From contig OX387187.1 in NCBI GenBank assembly GCA_947561395.2, forward strand, positions 23,789,829-23,853,828: DNA of 64,000 bases, given 5' to 3'. This DNA comes from Buxus sempervirens (lineage: Eukaryota; Streptophyta; Magnoliopsida; Buxales; Buxaceae). Of the stretch, positions 22,180 to 32,662 are shown in pieces. Every line of letters starts with the position of its first letter. The stretch's first letter is position 1. The notes below the pieces were generated by a model. The model saw only the letters and a program-made list of their open reading frames with translations. It was not told the DNA's origin and did no database searches. Both the position numbers and the translations under genes were made by a program.

Positions 22180-23940
22180 CACTACAAAAAAACTCGTTTT
22201 TACTGGCGGTCAGAAAACCACCACTAAAACCAATAAAATCGCCAGTAATGTTATTAGTGGCCCTCAAATACAAATGCCATTAAAAGCAGCGTCGCTAATA
22301 CTATTAGTGGCGTTTTATGCGGCGTTTTTAAAACCCCCGCTACGTTTTTTGTTTTTTAGGAAAAAAAAAAGAGAGCCCCTCACCCCACCCTCGATCCTTT
22401 CGCCCTTCCCCTAGCCCCTGAGACAACCAATCGGGATGATCTACCAGAAACACTCCAATTGAAAAGATCAAATGATCACAAATACTGCTATTTTAGCAAA
22501 GAAAATTTTCACGGATAACTTCATCTGAAATGCGAAAAACAAAGCTAATACAACATACAAAGCAATAAGAGAGGAATGTTTAAAACTCTGGATATAAGCT
22601 TTAATGGAGGAATGCAGAACATACTAATTCCCTGCCGAATATAAACTGCTGAAGACGTCCTTAGCTTGCTCCTCTTCGAAAACTTGGAAAATGATCATCA
22701 TGTCATGCCCCCGGACTGGTGGCAAATGCTTGAGATGTTTTTAACCTTTTCGGAGGAAGAGTTTGTGAAGGCTACATTCTCATGATTCTCTACAAGAATC
22801 ATTGGATTCATCCAATGTGAATTTGAGTTGAGATCTTGATTTTCTTGCTCGTTGATAGGGGCTCCACTCATTATCATGGAACTGTGTTTTGAAGGAAACA
22901 AAAATATAAGGCAAATTTTGCCAAAATAAAAACAAGAGCAGACCTCAACTTCAATTGTTCAGACAAAAATAAAAACATAAGACAATTTCAAATTCAGATG
23001 TATGAATCTCTATTGGTGCTCTGTTTTTTTGGCTCACATCTGTCCAGCAGATTACCTCGTGAAATCTGGCAATCCATCATTCTTCCCATCGCTGGCAAAA
23101 CTTGTTGAACAGCCTCTGATCACTTGTAATCGATGCATGATCTCAAAGGAACAGATCTCACTAAACGGATGAACGCATCTCAATAATGTTGCAAAATTGC
23201 GAGTATGCAAAAAGTAACAAATGAGAGCAAAAACGCAGGATTCTCAATGAGATTGACGGTTCAAAATTTCAAATAGCTTATTGATTTTGTTTTAACTCAT
23301 AAAGGAAATATGATTTTATAAGAAAAAGACAGAAAAAACCTAAACTAAGTTGTCTCCGTTGTGGAACGTCATGGAGGAACTCCAGCTTTGGATATTCGAT
23401 TTGAGATCCCAGCCGTTGGTTCCTCGGATTCAATGATTACTTGCAGAGACGCAGCAAAACCAGTTCGATGAGAAGATTAGCACAACGATCCATTTTCCTT
23501 TTTGATTGTCAAGAGAAGATAGGATGGAGATACTGAAACTCAAATCCACAACGTATTAGACGCAAATCATCACAAATTGAATAGAAAGCTAATACCTAAT
23601 ATTCATTAGCTATGTCGGAGGATCAAACACATGGAAGATTCAGTGATTTTCTTTCATGGAGAATCAAGTGAAGATGAAAATTTCCAGATCATATGCAAGC
23701 TTCCTTCGTTGGATTCAAGACAGATCAGGTGAATTACCTGAAACGAAGCTTGGAATTCTCCAAAAACCCTAGACAGAGAGAGAGAGAGAGAGGAATATAT
23801 CGGAGCCTTCGTGAATCTTTATGGATGGAATCTGCCAAGCGAAATCATTAAATTTTTTTTTTATCTATTTTAGGGATTTTTAACGGCGGTTCTGCGAAAA
23901 CCCTGCCAAATAAAATACACACCGCCCCTAAAGTTTGTGC
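22180..23940. mobile_element. CACTA-like non-autonomous element, one end seen
   Basis: Starts CACTACAAAAAAACTCG, the typical CACTA terminus. Subterminal repeats such as ACTGGCGGT, CGCCAGTAAT, TTAGTGGC and TTTTTAACGGCGG lie at 22200-22340 and 23880-23935. The matching right-hand CACTA end is not found, so the element is incomplete or rearranged there. No transposase is visible. The interior (22440-23870) looks gene-derived rather than transposon-derived. Confidence 0.6.
22440..23870 (-). other. Possible captured host-gene segment
   Basis: Read on the minus strand, this has a plant-like 5' leader: a CT run (GA at 23775-23792) followed by TCTAGGGTTTTTGGAG and a donor-like TTTCAGGTAATTC near 23725. 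Further on, an acceptor-like TTCAAAACACAG near 22884 opens a short frame (22880-22698) reading MIMSGAPINEQENQDLNS. I do not recognise the protein. Position between CACTA-like subterminal repeats suggests transduplication of a host fragment, but this is an inference. Confidence 0.3.
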
Positions 23941-24284
23941 GAATGTCGTTTTATCTAATATGGACTATTAAGTTTGTGCGAATGTCATTGTATCCCTTTC
24001 GCAAGTGTGTCTCGAGACTCTCGACAGATTAAACTTTAGCATTATAATTTAATCGTTGTATATATTCTTTTATTGCCATATAGTAATCAATTTATCGTCA
24101 ATGTAAGACAATCTTATTACTATACCTATATCCTTTGTTTTTTCGGGGAATATAGCCTCTTATTTAATATATATTATGAATGATGGCTGAACCATTAGAT
24201 GCTGTGTGATTTTGAGCCAATTGACACCATCAACCCATCCACTGCTGATAACCATCTCCATCCTTAAGTTTGATTCGGTTGTCC
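23941..24284. other. AT-rich flank with third copy of duplicated segment
   Basis: Holds the word CCCTTTCGCAAGTGTGTC near 23992 and ATCGTTGTAT near 24052, shared with the flanks of the 21597 MITE. No gene seen. Confidence 0.4.
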
Positions 24285-24633
24285 TAGGAATGTCAAAGGG
24301 GTGATTTTGGCAAACCTGAAACTGCCCATATAGTGGTTTAGCCTAGATCAAACCCGAATTTGCCCCTATCAGGTTGGTAATGGGGCGGGTTGGGTTGACC
24401 TAGTTGTGCTATAAAATGCAAAAAACACTCAACATTTGCAAATTGAATATATAAATTAATAATATGTTTATTTATAAAATATATATTTTTATATTTTATA
24501 TATATTAAAAATAATATTTTAATGAAATAAGGTCGGGGTCGAGGTAGGCTAGCCTAAAACCTAACCCGGTTTATCCAATACCGAACCCAAACCATTGGGG
24601 TTACCCATTTAACTCGCCCCACTTCCATCCCTA
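24285..24633. mobile_element. hAT-type MITE, 349 bp
   Basis: Ends TAGGAATGTCAAAGGGG and, inverted, TAGGGATGGAAGTGGGG. Flanks GGTTGTCC (24277-24284) and GGTTGTTC (24634-24641) match at seven of eight bases. The interior is AT-rich between arms full of AACCCG-type words. Confidence 0.75.
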
Positions 24634-25789
24634 GGTTGTTCTTCCATTCACTCTCACATTTGTCCTTAATTTCACATGTGAGAGGAAATGCTCTTTTTAA
24701 TGCAATAATGAGAATATATCATTGGGCTATTGTAGAAAATGTGGGAAGAAATGGATTGGAGGAATTGCTTCCATCTCTGAAATGGGACTAGTTCCTCTTA
24801 GATCTTGTGTCCTCCCTTCACATCAGTCTCATTGGAGACTAATACTTATATTACTTAATTGATAAGTTTTTCCTTGCATTTGAAGGATACGTGTATTAGT
24901 CTTATTGGAGACTGACAAAGGGGAAAACAAAAAATCTAGAAGAACAGCTTCCTTCTCAAATAAGATAAAATAAAGTGAAATTTACTATTATAATCACTAT
25001 ATATAGAATAATGCACATGATTAATGCTTTATCCTGGAGTAAAATCTTGCCTTTATATTAATGCAACATCGAGAGGTATATCCTAAGGTTTTTGTACATA
25101 GTAAAATCTTTAACGAAAGAGTGAAACTCCATCTCTTAAATATTTATATAGCCTATCAAGGAATTGCAAGTATAACCAATATGCGTAGTATTACACATAG
25201 TTAAATGACAACGAAGTACATAAACATTAATAACTGTCTAGGACATAAAAGATTTTTAAAATGTTTAGAGATATTTCTAGAAAACATCTATAAAGTGTCT
25301 TTCTTTTAAGTATTTTTTAATTTCTAATGAAATTGGTCAAATCTATATCTATCTATACTATATATAAAACTAATGGCCCCAAATGGCCCCTTAGGAAAGT
25401 GTGACAAACATATACCTTTTTTTTTCCCGAAAATAACCTTTTAATGTCATTTTGACTTGTATATTTATATGGTTAACTTTTGCCTTTTTAATTTTTCATT
25501 GTCCAAAAAAAATAACCTTCAAGAATTTACAAAAGATATCCTTTTTATTTATATATGTCCAGTATTGCACGTGCACCCCACTAGTTGTATGTAAAACTAA
25601 CAACACATTTGGGAAGCGTGCCTAACATATATATATTTTCTCTGAAAATAACCTTCTAAGGTCATTTTGTCTTATATATTTATATGGTTAACTTGTCTTT
25701 TCATTTTTAACTTTCCAAAAAATAATCTTCAAGAATCTACCACAAATAACTCCCTTGGGAAGCATGACATTCATATATATATATATATA

Positions 25790-25825
<36 letters not shown>

Positions 25826-25977
25826 AACTACTACTACTACAGCTGCTATTAAAAGCACGAACTACCTTAAGTGTTTTTAATTTTCACATTCCTCAAATGC
25901 CTTTCGAATGATTTTTATTTTACAATTCTGGTTTTTTTTTACTATTGACGTGAATCTATTAAAATCCTATTTCTTAT
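24634..25977. other. AT-rich stretch with AT and ACT microsatellites
   Basis: Two diverged copies of a segment containing ATAAAACTAA, GGAA, GTGTGAC/GCGTGCC and AATAACCTT occur at about 25365-25520 and 25585-25740. A compound (AT)n(ACT)n microsatellite lies at 25773-25840. No gene is supported; the Tyr-rich open frame over the microsatellite is an artefact. Confidence 0.6.
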
Positions 25978-26551
25978 TGTAGACACCTCAAAATTGCACG
26001 ATTTTTGATAAATCTTAAAGGAGAGAAATATTTTGTTGGAATTTTCAATTCTTTGCATTGGGTTTGAGATCCTTAACCCATTTGAATCCAAAACCGTAAA
26101 GGAAAAGGCTCGAATTCAATCTTTTGTGCAAAGTCAAACTTTTTCCGGTTGAATTTTGTTGACTTTTGACCCCAGAAAATGAAATATTTTTTAAAGCAAG
26201 ATTTCAAGATAATTTTTCCCGGTAATCAGGTTTTTAGCCATGTTATTGCATAAAAGATTTTTTGAGATTTTAAATCTTGACGAATACCTTGGTTTTAACA
26301 TGTTGAATCTTTTTACCGGACCTGAAAAACCGGAATTTAGCTTGGAACTGGAAAGTTGACTTTTAATTCACTTGGAATTTGGGACTGGAACTATTTTTAA
26401 TGGATTCAAATGGGGGGGGGGGGGTGTTTGCTTATTTATATGTAATATCTTAAGTAAATGGAGATTAAAAAATACGAGGACATTTACTTAAACGATATTA
26501 CATGTAAATAAGTATTGCCTGTGTTAAAATTCGGATAAAAGCTTCTTTTTT

Positions 26552-26660
26552 TTGTATTCGACCGATAATGTCGAATACAAAGGATCTTTATTGTATCCGA
26601 CAGATAATGTCGGATACAAAGAGAATTGCTTGTATCTGACCTGAGTTGTTGGATACAAGG
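26552..26660. repeat. Hairpin array, TTGTATCCGAC/GTCGGATACAA stems
   Basis: Three inverted repeats: 26552-26580 (arms TTGTATTCGAC and GTCGAATACAA), 26591-26619 (TTGTATCCGAC and GTCGGATACAA) and 26629-26658 (imperfect). Between the first two, a T-A pair is replaced by C-G on both arms. Four copies lie at 41276-41421 in the 3' LTR. Confidence 0.9.
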
Positions 26661-26822
26661 TTTTTGCTCAAAATTAGGGTTTTCCGAAAGTTTTCACTTT
26701 TTACCATCATATCCTTCATTAAAGGAGTGGAAATATCGGAAATAGCCTTAGGGTTTAGGTTGGTGGACTCTAGACATCATTTTGTATCTAGCATCATGCA
26801 AGCCCTAACCCTCGCCTTTGCC

Positions 26823-26830
26823 TATAAATA
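26823..26830 (+). promoter_or_regulatory. LTR TATA box
   Basis: TATAAATA in a CCTATAAATAGG context. Equivalent boxes occur at 41585, 44241, 51852, 53457 (plus) and near 4632 and 17335 (minus), each just downstream of a hairpin array. It is the likely start region for the element's RNA. Confidence 0.75.
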
Positions 26831-26947
26831 GGAGGCTCCTCCTTAAGCAAATGGCCAATAACTTTTGCCAAGAATTTTGGCCAAGAAGTTGGAAATTGAA
26901 GAGCTCCGAGTGAAAAAGGGAACCGCTGCCGTATTGCTTCCAGAAGC

Positions 26948-26957
26948 CCAGGTAAGC
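26948..26957 (+). other. Conserved 5' splice-site-like sequence in the LTR
   Basis: CCAG followed by GTAAGC, 129 bp after TATA. The 3' LTR has it at 41714, and related LTRs have CCAGGTAAGT (44345, 51956) or CCAGGTATGT (53559) 102-104 bp after their TATA boxes. A matching acceptor precedes gag at 32611. Splicing is inferred, not shown. Confidence 0.5.
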
Positions 26958-28910
26958 CTCAAACCTCTCTTTATTTTTCTGTTCTTACATTCTAGGTTTA
27001 GTTCTCTTCTTCTACCTTTCTGTAGAATAAGGCCTAATCTGTGTGTATGAAAACCCTTCCTCTACTCAAAGTACCTCGAGACTCCCCCTAGCCGTAAAAC
27101 GTGAAGGCGGGATCTAGGGGAAACGAGACTGAGGATTGATCCTAGTGTTAGAACCTTGTTGAATAAGCCTTTTGATTTTATGAAAAACCGTTTCATATTC
27201 AAAATACCCCAAGATTATCTCGAAGAACCGTTGAACGGGGAGAGAGAACTAAGGGAAACGAGAATGAAACGGAACCCTAGGTTGTTCTAGAACCCCATTT
27301 AATTTATATGAATGCATGCTATATGTTGTTATATTATTGAAGAATGGATTTTAGACACACACACATAGCACTTGTTTTGTCGGATTCGGCTTATATTTCG
27401 GATTTATTGCATTCATTGTGATAGATCTGGAATAAATAGCCCCAAGCAATTCTGGGATGTTCGTTATCGATTTCAATCAAGTTTATTTCAAATATTGAAG
27501 ACCTCTAGGTCTAACCTCTCGGTTTTGGACACTTTTGCTCAATTTTGGGGTTTTTGGCATATCCTTTCCAATCGGAGAGGATGGTGAGCCAAACTTGTGC
27601 CCCATTTCTTCTTAGAGGTTCTTCAATATCTTTTAAAACGATTTTGATTTATCTTGCACGAATTCCACACACCTTATCACTGTTTTGAGTTGATTTTCTT
27701 TAAAAGGGCTTAACTTGATAGCAGTTGTACCCCAACTTCGGATACCCATAACTTCATCGTCCGGATGAATTTTGGAGTGACTCTAGAGCCATGGGAAAGG
27801 TGAGGCTGTCTAGTTTATGCCTGTAAAATTTCATTAATTTTTATCAAGCAGAAATTTGACACCTCTCTGTCGAAGTTGATAGGTCCTTTCAGGCCAGATT
27901 GCGGAACCTGTCACTTCGACTAAGCGCCATGTGTTTGTTTTAAGTCCGATTCGAGTGATTTTTGTTTCTGTGTTTTCCTTCGGAAGTATAGTTTTAAACC
28001 CAGTTAGTTTAATAATTTTTTGACTCCATTTGTATCGTTGGTAACAGATTTACTCAGAACTGCGCAACAACACTTTTTTGGGTAAATCTGTGATCCTCGG
28101 GGCCTGTTCGGGAGACCGCCCAAGGTACATCCGAATTAATTTTCGTATGAGGCTTTTTTCATTTGAAAGATGGCCATATAGACTTCATTCACACCAAATT
28201 TCATGGATTTATATGGAGCCGCTTTTTCTAAATGATTTTCCAAACTTGCCCACTTGTCCCTTTTTATTATCTCCAGCAGCAAATTTCAAAGGAGAATAAA
28301 TCCTAGGATTTTAACCGGAATTGATCGAAAATTTGCATGAGTCTTCTATTTGTCATAATCTTTCAAATGAATTTGGTTTGATTTAATTTAAATTGGATTT
28401 GAATGATTTCAAGACAAATGGCACTATCTTTTACCGAATCCTCCGGATTTGACTCAGCTTGGTTTTGTGCAATTTTTGCTTTGATTGTCATCTATTGGTA
28501 ATATTCCAGAAGTGATATTGATATAAAAGAGGATCTGGAATTCATTTGGATTTCTCATGTGGACATATCACATATTTGTTTAACCCTTTTCCAATGTTTT
28601 TGATGATTTTAGCAAGCTCTCTCATTTTTTTAGCATGAACAACACTTGGCAACCACCTTGTGTGGGTGAATGGGGGTTCCTAACACCTTACCCCGTTCAT
28701 AATCTAATCCCCTTACCCATCTCTAGATTTGATTTTCAAGTAGAGTTATTTTTATTCTAGTATTTGCCTTTTAGCTCTTTTTGCTTATTTTTGAATCTTT
28801 TGGTGTCCATTCACACCTCAAAAACTGGATGGTGGCAACTCTCCCATTTCTGTTGAGCCCATGTGTTGATGGAGGGGAATCATCCCGGTGATTTTCCCAT
28901 GTCTCACAAC

Positions 28911-28928
28911 TGGCGACTCTGCTGGGGA
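28911..28928 (+). other. Primer-binding site, tRNA-Arg type
   Basis: TGGCGACTCTGCTGGGGA, two bases after the 5' LTR. Identical to the site at 2789-2806 (minus) and near-identical to 55011-55028. This type is known from plant Ogre elements. Confidence 0.88.
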
Positions 28929-31104
28929 CTTGTGGATTTAAGCCATGATTGGTGTATTTTGTTCATGCTTGTTCTTGATTTTTGAATGCTTGCTATGTTG
29001 CTTACTTTATTTGTGCATATTGTTGTATTTGAAATCTGATTGGAATATTTTGAAATTTATATAGATAAAAGCATGTATGTGTTGCTTGATGTTGTCTAGA
29101 AGAAGGCTACCGTGAAACATGATTTGGATGTATTTTGTGATAGCATGCTCTAATTTGAGTTTTTATGCCATGAGTTGAACTTAAAATTTGAAAGCATTAA
29201 ATCTAGGTGTTTAATGGGTGTTTTTGGTGCCTTCTAGCATGTCTTCCCTAAATTAAAACCCTCTTATGCCATGTGATTAGTTGCTATATTTTTTAGGCTT
29301 TAAATTGGGTTTCAATACCATGTTGTTCAAGAAAATTGCGGGCATGAAATCTGGAAATTCAGTAGCTATTTTGGGGGTTTTCAAGCATGTTTCCCCCAAC
29401 AAAACACTTCTTGGACCATATTGTTAGTTGCTAAATTTTTAGGCATCAATTTGGGGTATAAACAATGCACTTTGAGCATGAAAATGAGACCATAAAACCC
29501 AGAATTCGGTAGAAGTTTGGAGGGGTTTCAAGCATGTTTTCCCCGGTTAAAAGCTTCTTGTACAATACATCTATTTGCTGTATTTTTTTTAGGCTTCAAT
29601 TTGGGGTGTGAATAAGTACCTTGAGCATGAAAAAAGAGCATAAAATCTGGAAATTTATGGGATGTTTTGAAGTTTTACAAGCATGCTTTTCATGATCTAA
29701 TGGTGGTTTGTGCAATATGATGCCATGTTGTATGCTACTTTTGGGTATGTAATAATTGGGTACATATTTAGTTGCTTTGGCTACTATGCTTGCTTGTGTT
29801 TGCTTTCATTATATTGTCATATATGCCTTGGCTTGAAATTGTATGCATGGCTGCGAAAAAGAATGGCAAGGGGCTGGGACATTGTGAATGTTCCTCAAAA
29901 TTCAAAATACACTTGAGCACTATAAACACTTTGCACAGCCTACCCATTACCTATAGGAAGTTGAACTCGAATGTGTGTAGCTTGGCGCACCGAGGTCGTA
30001 CTTCGGAAAGCGAAAGTGAAAACATTTACCTTAGAATTTGAGTCAATGATGTGATGACAATGGGATCTGTGATTCGATTCCAGGCATCACTAGACTTGAG
30101 TTCTAAGTTGCCAATTAAGCCAAAACCCAAAAACCATATGCTTGAAGGTGGAGAAACACGTTTTCAGCTAAAAGTACACAATTAAGTTTTGGGGAATTTG
30201 GTGTAAATGTGGGAAGGCCGTTTGCATGTTTCACAGGCCAAGGTATAATATGAATACCATATTGAAGGTAACACAAGGTGGCAAGGTAAAGCCATGTTTT
30301 TTTTTATCTTCATGTAAATTAAAAGCCATGGTGTCCATATGCTTGGGATGAAACTTTTCCAAAAAATGTATATAGCCTAAGGTTGGTGTAACCTATAAGA
30401 TGAGTTTCCAACTCAATTTAAAAGTCATCTTACCCAAAGTCGATGTAGGAGGCAACCAAGTGTACAAGATCCAAGAATTGGTGTATCACTTTGGAGGGAC
30501 AAGTACCCTTATGAATATGTGCATATATTTTGCAAGTATAGTGTCAAAGCCCAATTTGGGGCTGAATTTAGAGGCCAAGTCAAGGTGAACATCAAGTGGG
30601 AATGAAAATAACATGATCTGGTGAAAAAATGAGTCAAAAAGGGCCATTTCGGCATTAACCGACAACTCAGGTCGGTTAAACAGAGTTTTATTCTTATCCT
30701 ACATATTCCATCGGTTACAAAGGCTTATGCATGTATCCGATCATTTATATCGGATACAATAAGACATAGCCTTAGCCGACAGGTCATGTCGGATACATTC
30801 AGAAAATGTACAAATTGGTTTTTCATCCCAAATTTTTAGAATAAAATGCCTAAAGCACTGGGGATAATCCTTAGGCACCCCAAAGAGAATATAAAAATGT
30901 TTCAAAAAAAAAACAAAAACAAAATTTTTTTTTAGGATTTAACCTAATTTTGAAACTCAAATCTACCCTTAAAGAAGATACATAAAAAGGGAACCAAGGT
31001 GTCATATTTCTTGATACCAACTCACCTTAAACCTGTTTCAATCAAACTTTTGAACTTGACACTTAGAAAATTCAGCAAATAAAAAAATAAATATGAAAAA
31101 AACT

Positions 31105-31690
31105 TTGGTTGGTCTTTTTTGTATCAATCAAATCAAAAATTTGTGGGACATTTGGAAGCCCCAGAATATTCCAAGAAACCTTTGTTTGGTCACGAGAACT
31201 AATCAAATCAAAAATTTGTGGGACATTTGGAAGTCCTAGAATATTCAAAAAAAAAAAACCTTTGTTTGGTCACGAGAACCAATCAAATTAAAAATTTGTG
31301 GGACATTTGAAAGCCCCAAAATATTCCAAAAAACCTTTGTTTGGTCACGAGAACCAGTCAAATCAAAAATTTGTGGGACATTTGGAAGCCCTAGAATATT
31401 CCAAGAAACTTTTGTTTGGTCACGAGAACCAATCAAATCAAAAATTTGTGGGACACTTGGAAGCCCTAGAATATTCCAAAAAAAAAAAAAAAGCCTTTGT
31501 TTGGTCACGAGAACCAATCAAATCAAAAATTTGTGGGACACTTGGAAGCCCTAGAATATTCCAAGAAATCTTTGTTTGGTCACGAGAACCAATCAACTCA
31601 AAAATTTGTGGGACCTTTGGAAGCCCTAGAATATTCCATAAGACTTTTGGTTGGTCTTTTTCGTACCAATCAATTGAAACCTTTTAAGCC
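31105..31690. repeat. Tandem repeat, about 75 bp unit plus A-run
   Basis: The word TTTGTTTGGTCACGAGAAC recurs at 31181, 31261, 31336, 31411, 31496 and 31571. Spacing is 75 bp plus the length of a variable A-run. Each unit contains GGAAGCCC...ATATTCC, an inverted GGAA/TTCC around a GCCCTAGAATA-like centre. Confidence 0.9.
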
Positions 31691-32460
31691 ATCTATAAGC
31701 CTCTGAATTATAGACGCATCCTCTTTGGGCCCTCTAAAAGCCTTTGAATTTTAGACACATATCTCTGGGCCGTCTAAAAGCCTTTGAATTTTAGATACAA
31801 TCTTTTTGGGCCATTTGAAAGCCTCTGAATTTCAAACATCAACGTTTTTGGGCTGTCTAAAAGCCTCTGAATTTTAGACACAATCTTTTTGGGCCATTTG
31901 AAAGCCTCTGAATTTCAAATATCAATCTCTTTGGGCTGTTTATAAGCCTCTGAATTATAGACATATATCCTTTGGGCCGTCTAAAAGCCTCTGAATTTTA
32001 GACACATATCCTTTGGGCCGTTTAAAAGCCTCTAAATTTTAGACACAACCTTTTTGGGCCATTTGAAAGCTTCTGAATTTCAAACATCAAACTATTTTGG
32101 GTCATCTATAAGCCTCTGAATTATAGACACATATCCTTTGGGCCATCTAAAAGCCTCTGAATTTTAGACACAACCTTTTTGGGCCATCCAAAAGTCTTTG
32201 AATTTTAGACAAATTATTTCTTTGGGCTGTCTATAAGCCTCTGAATTATAGACATATATCCTTTGGGCCATCTAGAAGCCTCTAAATTTTAGACAAATCA
32301 TTTCTTTGGGCCGTCTAAAAGCCTCTGAATTTTAGACACAACTTTTTTGGGCTGTCTATAAGTCTTTGAATTATAGACACGTATCCTTTGGGCCATCTAA
32401 AAGCCTCTGAATTTTAGACATTTCTCATTCTTTGGGACCTTTGGAAGCCCTAAAATATTC
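31690..32460. repeat. Pre-gag satellite of about 40-bp hairpin units
   Basis: Nearly twenty units with the pattern GGGCC, left arm, GCCTCTGAA-like loop, right arm, spacer. Arms fall into three classes: CTATAA/TTATAG, CTAAAA/TTTTAG and TTTGAAA/TTTCAAA. The two arms change together while the loop stays constant. Related satellites are at 61020-61766 (plus) and 1-391 (minus). Confidence 0.92.
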
Positions 32461-32588
32461 TAACAATCAAAAACAAAAAAAAAATGGAAAAATATAGAAA
32501 AAAAACAAATAAATCTGGACTTGTGTTCACCTAACCCATTTATCTACATTTATAGGTATGTGACTCAGATTAAATGGGAGCTGACATG

Positions 32589-32611
32589 TTTCTTTGCTTT
32601 TCCTTACCCAG
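32589..32611 (+). other. 3' splice-site-like sequence before gag
   Basis: A pyrimidine tract TTTCTTTGCTTTTCC followed by TTACCCAG, ending 51 bases before the likely gag start at 32663. Paired with the donor at 26952 it would remove a 5.66-kb intron containing the satellites. Ogre elements are known to use splicing elsewhere in the element; a leader intron is my inference. Confidence 0.45.
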
Positions 32612-32662
32612 GTACACTTACTTGCAATCATTGCTTCTGTGACCAGATCCAAAGTTCGAGCA

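Larger units (their letters stand above)
25978..28908 (+). mobile_element. 5' LTR of the 25978 element
   Basis: 2931 bp, starting TGTAGACACCTC and ending TCTCACA. In order: a module with a G-run and long hairpin (26340-26515), hairpin array (26552-26660), TATA box (26823), donor-like site (26951/26952), GCCGTAAAACGTGAAG motif (27091-27106) and the conserved GCCTAACACC-type hairpin near 28672-28695. Confidence 0.93.
28929..32588 (+). other. Long untranslated leader of the 25978 element
   Basis: 3.7 kb without a supportable coding region. It holds several repeats of a loose 120-bp block around GCATGTTTTCCCC (29200-29700), two long perfect hairpins (30655-30679 with 9-bp arms TTAACCGAC/GTCGGTTAA, and 30732-30758 with TGTATCCGA/TCGGATACA), then two satellites. 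Confidence 0.75.

Noticed and set aside
25667-25852. Tyr-rich open frame
   Set aside because: It translates an (AT)n(ACT)n microsatellite.
31298-31687. 129-codon open frame and overlapping frames on both strands
   Set aside because: It is the 75-bp pre-gag satellite translated; the repeated KSKICGTFGSP-like peptides mirror the DNA repeat.
31690-32460. Resemblance to a CRISPR array (regular short repeats and spacers)
   Set aside because: Plant nuclear context, no cas genes, spacers are similar to each other, and the units are hairpin satellite repeats.
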